From: JAGXQV01 sp964451375
Lineage (GTDB): Bacteria; Pseudomonadota; Gammaproteobacteria; Burkholderiales; Sulfuricellaceae
Assembly: GCA_964451375.1 (NCBI GenBank)
Contig: CAYVIN010000011.1
Coordinates: 6,300 to 70,299 of the forward strand
DNA length: 64,000 nt
Direction of reading: 5' to 3'
Position 1 is the first letter of the stretch; the number at the start of each line of letters is the position of its first letter. Below, one piece after another: positions 8,514-16,588 of this stretch. A program made the translations under genes and the position numbers. The notes below the pieces were generated by a model, which was not told the DNA's origin, did not search any database, and saw only the letters and a list, made by a program, of their open reading frames with translations.

Positions 8514-9568
8514 GCGATAGAGAGAAAGATTCTGTTCTGGTGGTGGATGACGCCCAGGAAAACATCGACATCCTGAAGAGTTTGCTGAGCGACCGTTACA
8601 TCGTGAAAGTCGCAACCAACGGGCGGCTGGCGCTGAAGGTCGCGTTCTCCCCGAAACCGCCGGACTTGATCCTGCTCGACGTGATGATGCCGGAAATGGA
8701 CGGCTACGAGGTGTGTCGGCTGCTCAAAGCCGACCCGCGCACCCGCAGCATCCCGGTGATCTTCGTCACAGCCAGATCCGACGTGGCCGACGAGGAATAC
8801 GGCTTCTCGCTGGGCGCGGCGGACTACATCGCAAAACCCATCAGCCCTTCCATCGTGCTGGCGCGGGTCAAGACCCATCTGGAGTTGTATGACCACAGCC
8901 GCCTTCTGGAAGCGCTGGTGGCGGAACAGACCGGCTATCTGGTCGCCAAGGCCCACGAACTGGAGGAAACCCGCCTGGAAATCATTCGCCGCCTGGGACG
9001 CGCGGCGGAATACCGGGACAATGAAACCGGGATGCACGTGATCCGCCTCAGCCATTTCACCAAACTGCTCGCCAAAAAGATCGGTCTGACCGACTCGGAA
9101 GCCGACCAGATCATGTATGCCTCGCTGATGCACGATGTCGGCAAAATCGGCATTCCCGACCACATCCTCCTCAAGCCCGGCAAACTGACCGAAGAAGAAT
9201 TCGCCATCATCAGAACCCATCCGGGGATAGGCGCGGCGATCATCGGCGAACATCAGTCGGAATTACTCAAGCTATCGCGGCTGGTTACCCTCACCCACCA
9301 TGAAAAATGGAATGGAAGCGGCTATCCCAATGGTTTGAAAGGCGAAGAAATTCCCCTTGCGGGACGGATTACCGCGATAGCCGACGTATTTGACGCGCTC
9401 ACCTCGGAACGCCCCTACAAAAAAGCATGGAGCGTAGACGACGCGCTGGCGCTGATCGAGGGCGAAGCGGGGACATCCTTCGACCCGGCGCTGGTGCCGC
9501 ACTTCCTGGCGCTACGCCCGGAAATGGAAAAGATCATGTTGACCTTCCACGACAGCCTCACCGCCTGA
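8510..9568 (+). CDS. Response regulator, REC-HD-GYP c-di-GMP phosphodiesterase
   Basis: 352 residues. The REC domain (VLVVDDAQENIDILKS; phospho-acceptor Asp in LILLDVMMPEMDG, about residue 60) fills the first 125 residues. A short helical linker leads to an HD-GYP domain (about 165-335) that keeps HDVGKIGIPD and the HHEKWNGSGYPNGLKG segment, so both the metal-binding HD and the GYP motif are present and the enzyme should hydrolyse c-di-GMP. Good ribosome site (AGGAGGA). It follows the hybrid kinase in the same direction and is the most likely final acceptor of its phosphorelay, which would link the receptor/YfiR input to lower c-di-GMP. Confidence 0.9.
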   Translation: MSDREKDSVLVVDDAQENIDILKSLLSDRYIVKVATNGRLALKVAFSPKPPDLILLDVMMPEMDGYEVCRLLKADPRTRSIPVIFVTARSDVADEEYGFSLGAADYIAKPISPSIVLARVKTHLELYDHSRLLEALVAEQTGYLVAKAHELEETRLEIIRRLGRAAEYRDNETGMHVIRLSHFTKLLAKKIGLTDSEADQIMYASLMHDVGKIGIPDHILLKPGKLTEEEFAIIRTHPGIGAAIIGEHQSELLKLSRLVTLTHHEKWNGSGYPNGLKGEEIPLAGRITAIADVFDALTSERPYKKAWSVDDALALIEGEAGTSFDPALVPHFLALRPEMEKIMLTFHDSLTA

Positions 9569-9584
9569 GGACGCATTCCCTCCC

Positions 9585-9742
9585 ATGGACACCCCCTTGG
9601 CAGGAAAAAACCGGCGATTCTGGTGGTGGACGACACCCCGGAAAACATCGACGTTCTGAGTGAGTTGTTGGTGCGCCAGGAAGCGTTCCGGGGCAACGGC
9701 GATTTTGCCGACGACATCACGTTTGTGGAAATCGCGCGCTGA
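9585..9742 (+). pseudogene. Collapsed REC-PP2C (SpoIIE) response-regulator relic
   Basis: An ATG (9585) starts MDTPLAGK; after a run of six A (9605-9610), the frame one base off reads PAILVVDDTPENIDVLSELL, the N-terminus of a REC domain. Within a few codons the same frame passes to GDFADDITFVEIAR and stops. DDIT followed by a hydrophobic strand is how SpoIIE/PP2C phosphatase domains end. So the start and end of a REC-PP2C gene remain, while about 1 kb of middle is gone and one A is missing. The product cannot function. Confidence 0.6.
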
Positions 9743-10054
9743 CTAAGGCGGGGTGGCGACGCACTCACCACAACTCATAAATTCTCACAAAGCGGCGGAA
9801 TCCACTGATTTTGCCCTACAATCTCAAGAATCCGAGGGAGTTGGTCAAGTTGCACCGGCGCGAGAGGTCTACTCGACCGCCCTGCATCCCGGTTAAAATC
9901 CGGGGCGCACAGCACCAGCCCATAAAAAAATATAACTCTCGGATGCGGTCGAAATCGCCCATTGCCAGCCCTTTCGGCGGGCTGGAACAGCGGCGTCATC
10001 CGAACGGTTAAATAAACCGCTTTTAACTCAATTTTGAAACTCGGGGTCGGAAAT
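9743..10054 (+). other. Gene-free stretch with small hairpins
   Basis: No credible reading frame. Visible structure: CCAGCCC-7 bases-GGGCTGG (9965-9985) and the palindrome CGGTT-AAATA-AACCG (10005-10019). This interval must contain the promoter of the chemoreceptor at 10055, but I cannot pick a convincing -35/-10 or a FliA-type box. Confidence 0.4.
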
Positions 10055-11974
10055 ATGCTTCGTAATCTTCGTTTATGGGCCAAGGCCATGTTGGCCATGG
10101 GACTTTCGATAGTGGTGGTGGGGGGATTGTTGACGATTTCCAATCTGCGCACCATGGAAGACCTGATATACAAAGCCGAACGCAAGGAACTGGCCGCTCA
10201 TCTGAAGGCGATCACCAACAGCATTGCGGCGGAAAGCCGGATGGCCGAGGCGATGAGCGCGCTGGTCGGGAATATCCCGCTGGTGCAGGAAAAATTCGAG
10301 GGTGGCGACCGCAACGCCCTCGGCAACCTGTTTCTGCCGGGTTTCAAGGTGCTGGTCAAGGATTACGGCGTCGAGCAGTTCCAGTTCCACACGCCGCCCG
10401 CCACCTCGTTCCTGCGGGTGCACAAGCCGGAGAAATTCGGCGACGACCTTTCCTCCTTCCGCAAAACCGTGGTGGACACCAACAATACCAAAAAACCCAC
10501 ACGCGGCCTGGAGGGCGGTGTCGCAGGCCTCGGCGCACGGGGTCTGGTTCCGGTGTTCCACGGCGGTAAACACGTCGGTTCGGTGGAATTCGGGATGAGT
10601 TTCGGGCAAGCCTTCTTCGACAATTTCAAGGCGCAGAACAAGGTGGACGCCGGTCTTGCGCTGCTCAACGGCGACGGTTTCAAATCCATGGCCTCCACCA
10701 TGGGTAAGGAGCCGGTTCTCTCCAGCGAAGTCCTGCGCAAGGCCCTGGGCGGCGAAACCCAACTCGAACACCGCACCCTCAACGGTGTCCCCCAGGCCAT
10801 TTACGCGGCGCCAATCAGCGATTTTTCCGGCAAGGCCATCGGGGTGGTGGAAATCGCCATGGATAACAGCGCCTACTTGGCTTCGTTGGCGAGCGCCCGC
10901 AATTCGGCGTTCCTGGTCGGTTTTGTGTCGCTGGCGCTGGGCTTTGTGCTGGCGATGTTGTCGGCCCGTCATCTGGTGGGACGGATCAGCGTCGTGGTCG
11001 CCGGCGTCAACCGGGTCGCGCAGGGCGATCTGACGGCGGACATCCGCGACGACCATGGTGATGAAATCGCCGAACTGGCCCAGGCCGCCAATGAAATGCG
11101 GCGTCAATTACATGTGCTGGCGTCCCAGGTCGGGACTCATGCAGAGCGGGTCAACGCCGCCTCGCTGGACATCTCCGGCGCGGTGGAAAACCAGGCGGCC
11201 ACTTCCTCGCAAATGTCTTCGTCGGTCGCCGAAATTACCTCGACGATGGAAGAATTGTCGGCGTCTTCCACCCAGATTGCCGACCATTCCAAATCGGTGG
11301 TGGATATCGCCACCCAGACCTGGGAAAGCAGTAAACGCGGCTCCGAAGCCATGCAATTGGTGCAGGGGCGGATGGAAGGCATCCGCGCCGACAATCTGAA
11401 CAGCCTGGAAGAAATCGTGGCGCTCGGCGCGAAATCCAAGGAAATCAGCAAGGTCATGGAAATCATCAATTCCATCGCCGACCAGACCAAACTCATCGCC
11501 TTTAACGCCGCGCTGGAAGCCTCCAGCGCCGGGGAGGCGGGTAAACGCTTCTCGGTGGTGGCCCAGGAAATCCGCCGCCTCGCCGACAGCGTGACCGATT
11601 CCACCGGCGAAATCGAGGACAAGGTTCAGGAAATCCAGGACTCCATCAGCCGTCTGGTGATCACTTCGGAACAGGGCGCAGACGCCATCAACGCAGGGAT
11701 GGAGGCAAGTTCGAGCACCGCCTTGCGCCTCGGCGAACTGGTCAACGCCGCCAGCCATACCACCAGCGCAGCGCAACAGATTTCGCTGTCCACCCAGCAA
11801 CAGAAAACCGCCAGCACCCAGGTGGTGGTGGCCTTGCGCGAGATCGTCACGGCCAGCTCGCATACCGCCCAATCCATAGGGCGGATCAACCAGGTCAGCC
11901 GGGAAATGACCTATATGTCGAACGAGCTTAGCGAACTGGTGCAACGCTTCAAGCTGGCCGAAGCTGGCTGCTAG
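10055..11974 (+). CDS. Methyl-accepting chemotaxis protein, double-Cache sensor
   Basis: 639 residues. TM1 (about 10-30), a periplasmic Cache region (about 35-280) with the stretch FQFHTPPATSFLRVHKPEKF and DDLSSFRKTVVDTN typical of the dCache_3 family, TM2 (about 284-304), HAMP, then the signalling domain. The tip reads DQTKLIAFNAALEASSAGEA with GKRFSVVAQEIRRLADSV, clearly different from the canonical AIEAARAGE type. The same tip occurs in the next two receptors. Start chosen at the ATG at 10055 after CGGGGTCGG rather than the in-frame TTG 21 bases upstream. It is the first gene of the chemosensory cluster. Confidence 0.88.
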   Translation: MLRNLRLWAKAMLAMGLSIVVVGGLLTISNLRTMEDLIYKAERKELAAHLKAITNSIAAESRMAEAMSALVGNIPLVQEKFEGGDRNALGNLFLPGFKVLVKDYGVEQFQFHTPPATSFLRVHKPEKFGDDLSSFRKTVVDTNNTKKPTRGLEGGVAGLGARGLVPVFHGGKHVGSVEFGMSFGQAFFDNFKAQNKVDAGLALLNGDGFKSMASTMGKEPVLSSEVLRKALGGETQLEHRTLNGVPQAIYAAPISDFSGKAIGVVEIAMDNSAYLASLASARNSAFLVGFVSLALGFVLAMLSARHLVGRISVVVAGVNRVAQGDLTADIRDDHGDEIAELAQAANEMRRQLHVLASQVGTHAERVNAASLDISGAVENQAATSSQMSSSVAEITSTMEELSASSTQIADHSKSVVDIATQTWESSKRGSEAMQLVQGRMEGIRADNLNSLEEIVALGAKSKEISKVMEIINSIADQTKLIAFNAALEASSAGEAGKRFSVVAQEIRRLADSVTDSTGEIEDKVQEIQDSISRLVITSEQGADAINAGMEASSSTALRLGELVNAASHTTSAAQQISLSTQQQKTASTQVVVALREIVTASSHTAQSIGRINQVSREMTYMSNELSELVQRFKLAEAGC

Positions 11975-12041
11975 AGGAAAACCCGCCTGCCGAACAGGGT
12001 AAAATACGCAATTCGCAAAAGTGTCGTAAGGGAATGACAAG

Positions 12042-13661
12042 ATGTCGATCAATGCCAAGCTGCTGCTGACCATCGCCGCGATCCTGCTGGGACTGATCTC
12101 GGTGGCCGGGTTCACGCTGCTGGAGGAAAAGTCCGCGCTGCTCGAAGACCGCAAGGTCAGCACCCGCCATGTCGTGGAAACTGCCCACGGGGTGCTGGAA
12201 CATTACTACGCGCGGCAGAAAAGCGGCGAACTCAGCGAGGCGCAAGCCCAGCTAGGCGCGCGCAACCAACTCAAGGCTATGCGTTACGGCGACAACGAAT
12301 ATTTCTGGATCAACGACATGCGCCATCGCATGGTAATGCACCCGGTCAAGCCGGAAATGGAAGGCCAGGATTACACGGGCTTCAAGGACGCCAAGGGAAA
12401 ACTGATGTTCGGCGAGTTCGTCCAGACCGTGCGCGACGCGGGGGCCGGCTACGTCGAGTATTACTGGCCCAAGCCCGGTTTCGCGGAGCCGGTTGCAAAA
12501 ATTTCCTACGTGAAGGGCTTCGAGCCGTGGGGCTGGGTACTCGGTTCGGGCATCTACCTGGACGACGTGGACGCGCTCTTCCGCAAAAACGCCACTCGTC
12601 TGTTCACCAGCATCGCCGCCATCGTGCTGGTCATCGGCGCGGTTCTGGTGTGGGGCGGACGGCGCCTGGTGGCGCGCATCGGCGCCGTGGTGACCGGCGT
12701 GAACCGGGTTGCCCAGGGCGACCTCACCGTTGACATCGCGGATGGCGGCAGCGATGAAATCGGCCAGCTTGCCGAAGCCGCCAACGCCATGCGTCGCCAG
12801 CTCCGCGACCTGTCGGCCCAGATCGACAGCCATGCCGGGGAGGTCAACCAGGCCTCGCTGCAAATCGCTGCGGCGGTGGAAAGCCAGGCGGCCACCTCGG
12901 CGCAAATGTCTTCATCGGTTGCAGAAATCACTTCGACCATGGAAGAACTCTCGGCCTCCTCCACGCAGATCGCCGACCATTCCAAGGCGGTGGTGGACAT
13001 CGCCACCCAGACCTGGGAAAGCAGCAAACGCGGCGCCGAAGCCATGCAGTTGGTGCAGGGGCGCATGGAAGGCATCCGCGCCGACAACCAGAACAACCTC
13101 GAAGAAATCGTCGCGCTGGGGACCAAATCCAAGCAGATCAGCAAGGTAATGGAAATCATCAACGCCATCGCCGACCAGACCAAGCTGATCGCCTTCAATG
13201 CCGCGCTGGAAGCCTCCAGCGCGGGGGAGGCGGGCAAGCGCTTCTCGGTGGTGGCCCAGGAAATCAGGCGTCTTGCCGACAGCGTGACCGATTCCACCGG
13301 GGAAATCGAGGCCAAGGTTCAGGAAATTCAGGACTCGATCAGCCGCCTGGTAATCACCTCGGAAAACGGCGCCACGGCCATTGGGGCCGGCATGGAGGCC
13401 GCCGCCGCGAGCGCGCAGCGCTTGAGCGATCTGGTTGGTGCCGCCAGCCACACCACCAGCGCGGCCCAGCAGATTTCGCTCTCCACCCAGCAGCAAAAAT
13501 CCGCCAGCAACCAGGTGGTGGTGGCGCTGCGCGAAATCGTTACGGCCAGTTCGCAGACCGCCCAATCCATCGGGCGGATCAACCAGGTCAGTCACGAAAT
13601 GACCGGCATCTCGGCGGAACTGGGCGACTTGTTGAAACGGTTCAAATTCAAAAATGTTTAG
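12042..13661 (+). CDS. Methyl-accepting chemotaxis protein, single-Cache sensor, variant tip
   Basis: 539 residues. TM1 (7-27), sCache (about 30-185; YFWINDM and SYVKGFEPWGW), TM2 (about 188-208), HAMP, signalling domain. Its sensor is a close relative of the one in the receptor at 490-2118, but its signalling half belongs with its neighbours (KLIAFNAALEASSAGEAGK). It therefore looks like a sensor swap onto the local signalling module. AAGGGA precedes the ATG. Its C-terminal 240 codons are nearly the same as those of the flanking receptors. Confidence 0.9.
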   Translation: MSINAKLLLTIAAILLGLISVAGFTLLEEKSALLEDRKVSTRHVVETAHGVLEHYYARQKSGELSEAQAQLGARNQLKAMRYGDNEYFWINDMRHRMVMHPVKPEMEGQDYTGFKDAKGKLMFGEFVQTVRDAGAGYVEYYWPKPGFAEPVAKISYVKGFEPWGWVLGSGIYLDDVDALFRKNATRLFTSIAAIVLVIGAVLVWGGRRLVARIGAVVTGVNRVAQGDLTVDIADGGSDEIGQLAEAANAMRRQLRDLSAQIDSHAGEVNQASLQIAAAVESQAATSAQMSSSVAEITSTMEELSASSTQIADHSKAVVDIATQTWESSKRGAEAMQLVQGRMEGIRADNQNNLEEIVALGTKSKQISKVMEIINAIADQTKLIAFNAALEASSAGEAGKRFSVVAQEIRRLADSVTDSTGEIEAKVQEIQDSISRLVITSENGATAIGAGMEAAAASAQRLSDLVGAASHTTSAAQQISLSTQQQKSASNQVVVALREIVTASSQTAQSIGRINQVSHEMTGISAELGDLLKRFKFKNV

Positions 13662-13682
13662 TTTTTAATGCTTATTGGCGGT

Positions 13683-13733
13683 GCGCCTGCGGCGCGTATT
13701 TCATTAAACATTCAACATTAAGCATTAAAAATT
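13683..13733 (+). repeat. GC hairpin plus heptamer repeat, copy 1
   Basis: GCGCC-TGC-GGCGC (13683-13695), a 7-base gap, then four 7-base units in register: ATTAAAC, ATTCAAC, ATTAAGC, ATTAAAA (13703-13730) and a partial fifth. It ends about 20 bases before the ATG of the next receptor. The last units also pair with TTTTTAATGCTTA (13662-13674), so a long stem spanning the whole gap between the genes is possible. Confidence 0.65.
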
Positions 13734-13754
13734 GCTTTATATAGAGGGGTAGGA

Positions 13755-15467
13755 ATGAACCAGTTGCGCAATCTCAGCCTGTTTCAGCGATTTGCCATCC
13801 TGATCGGCGTTTTCGCCGTCGGCTTCAGCCTGTATGGCGTGTGGTCGTTCAAGACGCTCGACGATCTGAAAGTCAACGGCCCCCTGTATCAGCGCATCGT
13901 GCAGGGCAAGGATCTGATTGCCGACATCCTTCCGCCGCCCGAATACATCATCGAATCCTATCTGGTTTGCCTGCAACTGGCGGAAGCCGACAAGTCCGAA
14001 CAGGGCCGTCTGATAGAGCGGTTCAAGGCGCTCAAGGGAGAATATGACACGCGCCACGCATTCTGGAGCAAGGAACCACTGGAAAACGAACTCGCCGACA
14101 TTTTCCTCAAACAGGCCCATCAGCCGGCGCTGGCGTTTTACGAACTGGCTTTCAAGGATTACCTCCCGGCCCTCCAGAAAGGCGACCACGCTGCCGCCGC
14201 TGCCGCGATGGCGCGCCTCAAGCCGCTTTATGAAACCCACCGCAAGGCCATTGATCAGGTGGTGGAAATAACCACCAAACGCAATGAGGCCGACGAAACC
14301 AAAGCCAAGGAGCAGATCCACGCCTCCAGCGTTTTGTTGCTGACCATCCTGGTAGTGTCGCTGGCTATTGCCATAGCGGTCGCCGTGGCGATTATCCGCA
14401 GCCTGCTGGCGAGCCTCGGCGGCGAACCGGAATACGCCGTTCGTATCGCCCATGCCATCGCTTCCTGTGATTTGACCCTCGACATCAAAACTGCGCCGGG
14501 CGACCAGAGCAGCCTGCTGGCGGCGATGAAATCCATGCAGTTCAGTCTCGCCCGGATGATCGGCAAGGTTGACGACAGCGTCGCCAAACTCGCGATGTCC
14601 GCCACCCGCCTCGCCGAAACCGCCGGGATGGTGCACAACAACACCTATCATCAACAGGCGCTGGGCAACTCGATTGCCGCCGCCGTCGAGGAAATGTCCT
14701 CCACCGTCACCGAAATCACTTCGACCATGGAAGAACTGTCCGCCTCGTCGTCACAAATCGCCGACCATTCCAAATCGGTGGTGGACATCGCCACCCAAAC
14801 CTGGGAAACCAGCAAACTCGGTTCGGAAGCGATGCAAACCGTGCAGGGACGAATGGCCAACATCCAATCCGACAATCTGGACAGTCTTCGCGAAATTGTC
14901 GCTCTTGGAAGCAAATCCAAGGAAATCAGCAAGGTCATGGAAATGATCAACACGATTGCCGACCAGACCAAGCTGATCGCCTTCAACGCCGCGCTGGAGG
15001 CCTCCAGCGCCGGGGAAGCAGGCAAGCGTTTTTCGGTGGTGGCCCAGGAAATCCGCCGCCTCGCCGACAGCGTGACCGATTCCACCGGCGAAATCGAAGC
15101 CAAGATTCAGGAAATTCAGGACTCCATCAACCGCCTGGTGATCACTTCCGAAAAAGGCGCGTCGGTCATCGAGGCCGGCATGGAGGAAAGCGCCCTTACC
15201 GCCCAGCGGCTCAGCGAACTGGTCGGCGCAGCCAGTCATACCACCAGCGCCGCCCAGCAGATTTCCCTGTCCACCCAGCAGCAGAAAACCGCCAGCGGAC
15301 AGGTGGTGATGGCGCTGCGGGAAATCGTGACCGCGAGCACCAACACCAGCCGCTCGATAGTCAACATTACCGAAATCGGCCAGGAAATGAACACCCTGTC
15401 CACCAATCTGGAAGCACTGGTCAAGCAATTCAAGCTGGCCGGGCATCCCCACCAGGTGGCGGCTTGA
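13755..15467 (+). CDS. Methyl-accepting chemotaxis protein, four-helix-bundle sensor
   Basis: 570 residues. TM1 (about 10-32), an all-helical periplasmic region (about 35-190) of the 4HB_MCP kind with an LPPPEYIIESYLV segment, TM2 (about 192-215), a divergent HAMP, then the variant signalling domain (DQTKLIAFNAALEASSAGEA). The sensor resembles that of WspA-type receptors more than the Cache receptors beside it. Clear ribosome site (GGGGTAGGA). The gap to the receptor before it is filled by the hairpin/heptamer element. Confidence 0.88.
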   Translation: MNQLRNLSLFQRFAILIGVFAVGFSLYGVWSFKTLDDLKVNGPLYQRIVQGKDLIADILPPPEYIIESYLVCLQLAEADKSEQGRLIERFKALKGEYDTRHAFWSKEPLENELADIFLKQAHQPALAFYELAFKDYLPALQKGDHAAAAAAMARLKPLYETHRKAIDQVVEITTKRNEADETKAKEQIHASSVLLLTILVVSLAIAIAVAVAIIRSLLASLGGEPEYAVRIAHAIASCDLTLDIKTAPGDQSSLLAAMKSMQFSLARMIGKVDDSVAKLAMSATRLAETAGMVHNNTYHQQALGNSIAAAVEEMSSTVTEITSTMEELSASSSQIADHSKSVVDIATQTWETSKLGSEAMQTVQGRMANIQSDNLDSLREIVALGSKSKEISKVMEMINTIADQTKLIAFNAALEASSAGEAGKRFSVVAQEIRRLADSVTDSTGEIEAKIQEIQDSINRLVITSEKGASVIEAGMEESALTAQRLSELVGAASHTTSAAQQISLSTQQQKTASGQVVMALREIVTASTNTSRSIVNITEIGQEMNTLSTNLEALVKQFKLAGHPHQVAA

Positions 15468-15508
15468 AAAACCGCATCAACCAGTTCTTTGCAAGGGCTT
15501 AATACAGC

Positions 15509-16588
15509 ATGACAAAAATCCGGGTATTGCTTACCGACGACAGCAGCGTGGCGCGTAGTCTGCTGCGCAATTTTCTGGAAAGCGACGCAGATATCGAAGT
15601 CGTCGGGGAGGCCCACAACGGCCAGGAAGCCGTCCGCCTCGCCCGTGAATTGCGCCCCAACCTGATCACCATGGATCTGGAAATGCCGGTGATGAACGGG
15701 ATGCAGGCCATTGAGGAAATCATGTCAAGCAAGGCCGTGCCCATCCTGGTGGTCAGCAGCGTGGCGGACGCACAAAACGCTTACGCGGCGGTGGCGCGCG
15801 GCGCGCTGGAAGTCATCGCCAAACCGGAGTTCGATCCGACCGTCGCGGCGGAATTCGTCGCCAAGGTAAAAATGCTCGCCGGCGTCCCGGTGATCACCCA
15901 TCTGCGCGCCAAACCGTTGGCTTCCGCACATCCGTCGCCCGCTCCGATTATGTCGCCACCCCGCCCTGAAAAGGCGGCGCAGCCATCCGGGGGCTATACC
16001 CGGCTGTTCGCCATCGCCTCATCAACCGGCGGCCCGCAGGCGCTGGCGCTGATATTACGCAGCCTGCCGGCGAACTTTCCCTGCCCGATTCTGATTGCCC
16101 AGCACATTTCCGACGGCTTTGCCGGCGGCATGGCCGACTGGCTGGCCGGGTTGTGCCGTCTACCCGTGCGACTGGCGCGGGAGGGGGAATTGATCATGCC
16201 CGGCACGGTGTACATCTCGCCGTCCGAGGCCAATCTGGCCATCACCCCGACCCGCCGGGTCACCCTGCTGACCCGCCTGCCCAATGAAATCTACCGGCCC
16301 ACCTGCAACATCCTGCTCAATTCGGCGGCGAATATTTTCGGACGTAACGCGATCGGCATCATTCTCACCGGGATGGGCAGCGACGGCGCGCGAGGGATTG
16401 AGGCAATCCGCCACGCCGGTGGTTTTACCCTCGGCCAGGATGAAGCCAGTTCGGTGATTTACGGCATGAACAAGGTCGCCATCGATGCCGGCAACGTGCA
16501 GAACATTCTCCCGGCGGAACGTTTCGCCGCTGAAATGTGCCGTATCGCCGGCGTCGCCTGCCCCGAGCCGACAGGAGCCGCCACATGA
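15509..16588 (+). CDS. cheB: Chemotaxis response regulator, protein-glutamate methylesterase
   Basis: 359 residues. REC domain at 1-120 (LLTDDSSVARSLL; Asp in LITMDLEMPVMNG), a proline-rich linker, and the CheB_methylest domain with the catalytic triad visible: Ser in IASSTGGPQ (about 171), His in AQHISDG (about 197) and Asp in GMGSDGARG (about 291). It removes methyl groups from receptor glutamates and corresponds to WspF in Wsp-type systems. Its stop overlaps the cheR start (ATGA). Confidence 0.93.
   Translation: MTKIRVLLTDDSSVARSLLRNFLESDADIEVVGEAHNGQEAVRLARELRPNLITMDLEMPVMNGMQAIEEIMSSKAVPILVVSSVADAQNAYAAVARGALEVIAKPEFDPTVAAEFVAKVKMLAGVPVITHLRAKPLASAHPSPAPIMSPPRPEKAAQPSGGYTRLFAIASSTGGPQALALILRSLPANFPCPILIAQHISDGFAGGMADWLAGLCRLPVRLAREGELIMPGTVYISPSEANLAITPTRRVTLLTRLPNEIYRPTCNILLNSAANIFGRNAIGIILTGMGSDGARGIEAIRHAGGFTLGQDEASSVIYGMNKVAIDAGNVQNILPAERFAAEMCRIAGVACPEPTGAAT

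Noticed and set aside
9811..10011. 66-codon plus-strand frame before the chemoreceptor
   Set aside because: No ribosome site, no recognisable protein pattern, and it overlaps two palindromes.
13703..13733. CRISPR-like array in the AT-rich repeats
   Set aside because: Units are 7 bases in direct tandem with no spacers and no cas genes in the window.
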